Below are positions 61,061 through 64,000 of a stretch of 64,000 nucleotides of DNA, one piece after another. The notes under the pieces are model-generated. The model searched no databases and had not been told where the DNA came from. It was given only the letters and a program-made list of their open reading frames with translations. Within the stretch, counting starts at the first letter, position 1. Each line of letters opens with the position of its first letter. The stretch comes from Sphingobacteriaceae bacterium (lineage in GTDB: Bacteria; Bacteroidota; Bacteroidia; UBA7662): contig JAUXNJ010000026.1 in assembly GCA_030682795.1 (NCBI GenBank), positions 27,261 through 91,260 of the forward strand, given 5' to 3'. The translations under genes were made by a program, and so were the position numbers.

Positions 61061-62929
61061 TTACCGCAAACCCCAGTGGTGAGCAATGATTACCATGGCC
61101 ATGGTATCGAGCTTGCAGTATTCGAGCAGTTGGCGTTTGATTTCATCGCGCTGCGCGGGGCTGAGTGACGTATCAAACCGGATGCGGTAATACGCCCGCA
61201 TGGCAGCCGTGCCGCCGCTTACCACCGCTTCTTCATTCGCATCCGACTCGCTTCTTCCACTGCTTAAAGTATCGTAAGGGTCGAGCACCATGCCATCTAC
61301 CAGGTTTTTGGCGGCATAGCGACTGAAGTGAGGCACCTCATGCAAATAATCGTGGTGGTTCCAAATGGCAGGCAGCACCTTTTTGATGGAAGTCCGACCT
61401 TTCATGTATGGATGGAAATAGTGGTCGAGGGTAAGCTTGTTCATGTCTACAAAGCGGCCAGCGCGGCCTTCCGCTTTGTCTTTGGTGATACCCAGTAACC
61501 ACTGTTCCAATGCCTCATCTTTTACCTCAAAATCTTTCATTTGGTTTAAAATGGTACGCAGCACCGTATTTTCATGGGTTGCCCACATAAGCGGCGTACC
61601 CGTATAGCCAATGTGCCGCATCAAGGCACGGGCAAATTCAAAATTGGGGAAATCATCGCTGGTATGGATCCACTCGGCATGCGTGGGACTGGCCCCAGGC
61701 CGCTGAATGGTATGGCAACTCCATTGAAATGCGATTAGTTCATAAGGCCGCATGCCCTTGAAAAAAGGAAGTGCGCCGGTGTAGGTTTCAAAATCGATGA
61801 AGTGCAAAGGATAAGCGAGTCCGTTGAGCACCCCTGCCAGCTCGGGCGACTTCCAGGCTTCGTTCGCCTTGGTTTTGGACAATTGCAAAAGCTGCCGTTG
61901 CGCCCGCACGCTTACAGCCCCATTTTTCTGAAGACGTTCGGGGTCCATTTCAAAGAGGCCTACTTTCTTGGCAGCAATCAATTCATCGAGGTAAAAACCC
62001 TCTTTTTTGCTTCCGATGGCACCTCCGTAGTAGAGGTCGAAAATGTGGTGCTCGCGGTAGGCCAAGTCGCCCCAGCATTCGACATAGCCATTTTTGGCGG
62101 CGGCTGGGGTATTGAATTCGCAACTCTTACAGCCTTTACAGATTTGGTAATCGCTGGGGGCAATGCCCTCATTGAGGATGCGTAAAAAATTTTGGGCACG
62201 GGCCCGGATATCGGGCTGCATCTCTTTGACCACCGCTGTAACCTCTTGGTAACCCAAAATACCTTCTTTGGCCAATACATCAACATAATGGGCACGGCTC
62301 GGGTCGTTTTCATACTTAAAAACCACCTCCGGTTTATTAAAACTTGGCCTTTGCTGCGCCGGCAGTTCCTCTACCTCTGATTCAAAAGCCTTTTTGGCCT
62401 TTGCGATGCTGAACCAACCCGCCAAATGCTCAATGCTGGTGCGTTTCGATTTGTCGGGCATGAGCAACGAACAACGTATGCTGTGATTGGGGTACAGCTC
62501 CGATACTACCGCATATTGGTAAGCCACATCCTCGATGTACTTTTTGAGTTTTTGCGGGGCATCGGGCTCGTCCGAATCAAACGACTTGGCCTTCACCTCT
62601 ATGATGTGCAGCTGATTTCCCTTTTTCTCCAAGATATCGACCCTTACCAATTTCTGACTGGACTGAAAAGCCGACTCAAAAAGCACCACTTCCTCTTGCG
62701 CCATCAGCGTTTGGGTTTGTTGGAGGCAAGCATGGGTAGGGCCTTCGATTTCTACACCGTTTGGAAACAGCATGGTCGCCATCCGCCCCACCACATAACC
62801 CCCTTGTGCCAACATTTCCATGTACTCATTGGTATCGTTGGCCGTAGGGTAGTAGGCTTTTTTGTATACCAACTTTTTGGCGCAGGAGGAGGCCAGCTGG
62901 AAATCGGTTTTGGAGAGGGTGGGAAGCAT
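61061..62929 (-). CDS. RecB-like nuclease with DUF2779 (RNase H-like) domain
   Basis: 622 residues from the ATG at 62929 (MLPTLSKTDFQLASSCAKKL). A longer frame runs 60 codons further up, but that part is the antisense of the repeated small RNA. The first half (about 1-260) has a PD-(D/E)xK-type nuclease pattern, with VRVDILEKKGNQLHIIEVKA, and a cysteine set (one near residue 16; CKGCKSCEF later) that could bind an Fe-S cluster as in Cas4 or AddB. The second half is DUF2779, an RNase H-like exonuclease fold with FIDFETYTGALPFF. Family members are probably DNA-processing enzymes. Placed among other accessory nucleases. Confidence 0.82.
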   Translation of the reverse strand: MLPTLSKTDFQLASSCAKKLVYKKAYYPTANDTNEYMEMLAQGGYVVGRMATMLFPNGVEIEGPTHACLQQTQTLMAQEEVVLFESAFQSSQKLVRVDILEKKGNQLHIIEVKAKSFDSDEPDAPQKLKKYIEDVAYQYAVVSELYPNHSIRCSLLMPDKSKRTSIEHLAGWFSIAKAKKAFESEVEELPAQQRPSFNKPEVVFKYENDPSRAHYVDVLAKEGILGYQEVTAVVKEMQPDIRARAQNFLRILNEGIAPSDYQICKGCKSCEFNTPAAAKNGYVECWGDLAYREHHIFDLYYGGAIGSKKEGFYLDELIAAKKVGLFEMDPERLQKNGAVSVRAQRQLLQLSKTKANEAWKSPELAGVLNGLAYPLHFIDFETYTGALPFFKGMRPYELIAFQWSCHTIQRPGASPTHAEWIHTSDDFPNFEFARALMRHIGYTGTPLMWATHENTVLRTILNQMKDFEVKDEALEQWLLGITKDKAEGRAGRFVDMNKLTLDHYFHPYMKGRTSIKKVLPAIWNHHDYLHEVPHFSRYAAKNLVDGMVLDPYDTLSSGRSESDANEEAVVSGGTAAMRAYYRIRFDTSLSPAQRDEIKRQLLEYCKLDTMAMVIIAHHWGLR

Positions 62930-63028
62930 AGGATGGGTTTGGTTTGAGTTTGGTCGCTTTCTTAGCGCAGCGCGAGCACCTAAATTACCAGTCAAGCCTG
63001 AATCAAACAAATGTTTCCCGACAATTCG

Positions 63029-63036
63029 TATCTTTG
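63029..63036 (+). promoter_or_regulatory. -7 box of the repeated small RNA, copy 2
   Basis: TATCTTTG matches TAnnTTTG exactly, 10 bp before the hairpin stem. Confidence 0.65.
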
Positions 63037-63040
63037 TGTT

Positions 63041-63097
63041 AATAGTACCTGCCAAGCCTCTCCACGATGCACACTTTGGTAGGTTTTCGCTTTTTTG
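63041..63097 (+). ncRNA. Candidate small RNA, copy 2
   Basis: Leader AATAGT, stem ACCTGCC (63047-63053), loop of 24 bases containing GCACACTT, stem GGTAGGT (63078-63084), then TTTTCGCTTTTTT. Compared with copy 1 the 3' arm has GGTAGGT for GGCAGGT, which keeps pairing as G-U. It points away from the DUF2779 gene (opposite strand), so here it is not the leader of that gene. Confidence 0.65.
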
Positions 63098-63244
63098 TTC
63101 ATCGGACATTCCAATTTATAACCATCTGTGTTAATTACGGCAGTGCCACAGGTATTAGTTTAGTACCTCTAACTACAAGGTTATGTGCATCCAATTAAGC
63201 CTTGGTCATATTAAGATTTCAGTAAACTTCTAGGTTTCGTCTAT

Positions 63245-63853
63245 CTAGTCTTCGTCATCCAACTCTATTTGACGTAGAAGCGCTATGAGGCGTTCAGTTC
63301 GAGGGAGTTCAATTGGATACTGCTTTTCCATTTCAGCTGTTGCATATTTGTGTGATAATCCGCTAATATGACCTGTTTTGTGATTACAAATTGCTAAACA
63401 ACTACATTTGAAGCACTTTGTAGGAATTATATCATCAGGACCAAATAACATTGTTTTGTCAACTAGGAATTCTTGAAAGTTTGTTAGAGCTCGCAAGACT
63501 ACAAGCTTATTGCTATCCGCTTTCGGCAATTGATGAATAGTATATTTCCTGTCCAAACTGCGTTTGGACTCAGCATCAAGTCCCCATGTGATAATATCAA
63601 CTTCGTGGCAATTAAAATGATCGAGTAAATACAATTGCGTTAACGCCTCGATACTATAATATCGCTCAGGCCATTCGGGCAAATTCTCCTCTGGATACAT
63701 CTTTTCTAAAACCAGTTTCCGAATCCCGGATTTTGTCTGAAGAACCAATTGAGGCCTACAATGTAAAAAATTAGTATTGAAATTTTTGGGGTCGGCATGA
63801 ATGTCATAGCCATTGTAGATTAGTTTGGCATCAAAGTATGACTCGAAATCCAT
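63245..63853 (-). CDS. Hypothetical protein with a cysteine-rich motif
   Basis: 202 residues. Near residue 145 there is CFKCSCLAICNHKTGH, four Cys and two His in a short stretch, which may be a metal site. The rest is an alpha-beta protein without a known motif. The start lies only about 8 bp from the left end of the IS256-type element, so the N terminus or promoter of the gene may have been altered by the insertion. Lower GC than the core genes. Function unknown. Confidence 0.65.
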   Translation of the reverse strand: MDFESYFDAKLIYNGYDIHADPKNFNTNFLHCRPQLVLQTKSGIRKLVLEKMYPEENLPEWPERYYSIEALTQLYLLDHFNCHEVDIITWGLDAESKRSLDRKYTIHQLPKADSNKLVVLRALTNFQEFLVDKTMLFGPDDIIPTKCFKCSCLAICNHKTGHISGLSHKYATAEMEKQYPIELPRTERLIALLRQIELDDED

Positions 63854-63862
63854 TTTTTGGAG

Positions 63863-64000
63863 GGTGTAAATTAAACTGTGTCAAGTTTAAATTTTCGTAA
63901 ACTTGATTATCAGTTAAAAAATGGACACAACAGAGAAGTTTGACTTTGAAGCTTTCAAAAAACAAGCTATCAAAGAGATGTATGAAGGCAAGACCTTCGG
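63863..64000 (+). mobile_element. Left end of an IS256-family insertion sequence (cut by the window)
   Basis: GGGTGTAAATTAAACTGTGTC at 63863 looks like an IS256-type terminal inverted repeat, and the transposase start follows 58 bp later. The right end is outside the window. The exact boundary and target duplication cannot be set. Confidence 0.7.
63921..64000 (+). CDS. IS256-family transposase, N-terminal part
   Basis: Starts MDTTEKFDFEAFKKQAIKEM and continues YEGKTF to the window end. This N-terminal sequence is typical of IS256-type DDE transposases. Only 26 codons are present; the rest lies beyond the edge. Confidence 0.8.
   Translation, partial: MDTTEKFDFEAFKKQAIKEMYEGKTF

Larger units (their letters stand above)
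62930..63244. other. Intergenic region holding small RNA copy 2
   Basis: 315 bp between the DUF2779 gene and the next gene. Apart from the small-RNA element at 63029-63097 I see nothing; the sequence from 63134 on has no clear motif. Confidence 0.5.

Noticed and set aside
57029..63109. Shared peptide KSENLPKCA at the start of two minus-strand frames (57029-57427 and the extended DUF2779 frame)
   Set aside because: The match looked like a common protein domain but is the antisense of the repeated small-RNA element in both places. The true start of the DUF2779 gene is at 62929.

Overview
The window reads as chromosomal DNA of a member of the Bacteroidota, probably near the Saprospirales, Chitinophagales or Sphingobacteriales. 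The signs are: genes of alternative complex III (ActA, ActB, ActC); a C-terminal tail of the type IX secretion kind; a TamB giant next to tsaD; GH3-beta-lactamase fusions; AraC regulators of the MVSLRCK type; and promoters matching TTTG-N19-TAnnTTTG in place of sigma70 boxes. Most genes are ordinary housekeeping, and long operons on the minus strand dominate. The genus cannot be named from sequence alone.

Layout. 1-4.6 kb: respiratory alternative complex III, reading left off the window edge. 4.9-8.1 kb: ABC exporter, a hypothetical gene and murQ. 8.2-10.1 kb: a CtpA-type protease and a 59-residue acidic lipoprotein with a very good promoter. 10.3-12.8 kb: der, era and initiator tRNA-fMet, then 600 bp of repeats. 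13.4-16.2 kb: a small envelope-stress-like cluster (AraC regulator, holin-like protein, YtxH, a 51-residue membrane peptide, a beta-barrel). 16.4-24.7 kb: two DUF3494 (ice-binding-like) secreted proteins either side of an OmpA-family protein. 24.9-26.8 kb: tRNA-Arg(CCG) and gamma-glutamyltransferase. 27.1-33.1 kb: nfu, then the lipid and translation operon yceD-rpmF-plsX-fabH-efp-accB-accC. 33.1-34.8 kb: a small toxin-antitoxin islet with a frameshifted PIN toxin. 34.8-37.3 kb: pdxA-pepA. 37.6-40.8 kb: a lipoprotein, DUF1801/DUF2200 proteins and an ECF sigma/anti-sigma/Spy-like operon. 40.9-47.8 kb: VWA protein, tsaD and divergent tamB. 48.1-48.6 kb: RelE-type module. 49.0-50.9 kb: rfbA-galE. 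51.0-55.3 kb: GH3-beta-lactamase and a membrane protein. 55.4-64 kb: an accessory stretch with a WYL regulator, an orphan antitoxin-like gene, a hybrid AAA+/M41 protease, a GIY-YIG-like protein, a RecB-like/DUF2779 nuclease, unknown genes and the left end of an IS256-type insertion sequence.

Three things stand out. (1) The gene at 57266-59305 joins an ATPase with Clp-type features (GTRPL sensor 2) to an FtsH-type M41 zinc peptidase (HEAGH), with no membrane segment. (2) The same short element occurs twice in the accessory region (57050-57118 and 63029-63097): a Bacteroidota -7 box, a 10-nt spacer, a hairpin whose stem is kept by a C-to-U change, and a U-rich tail. It looks like a small-RNA gene present in two copies. 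(3) A family of palindromic AGACCG repeats at five loci, and a separate 39-bp hairpin repeat, bracket the two toxin-antitoxin islets as direct repeats.
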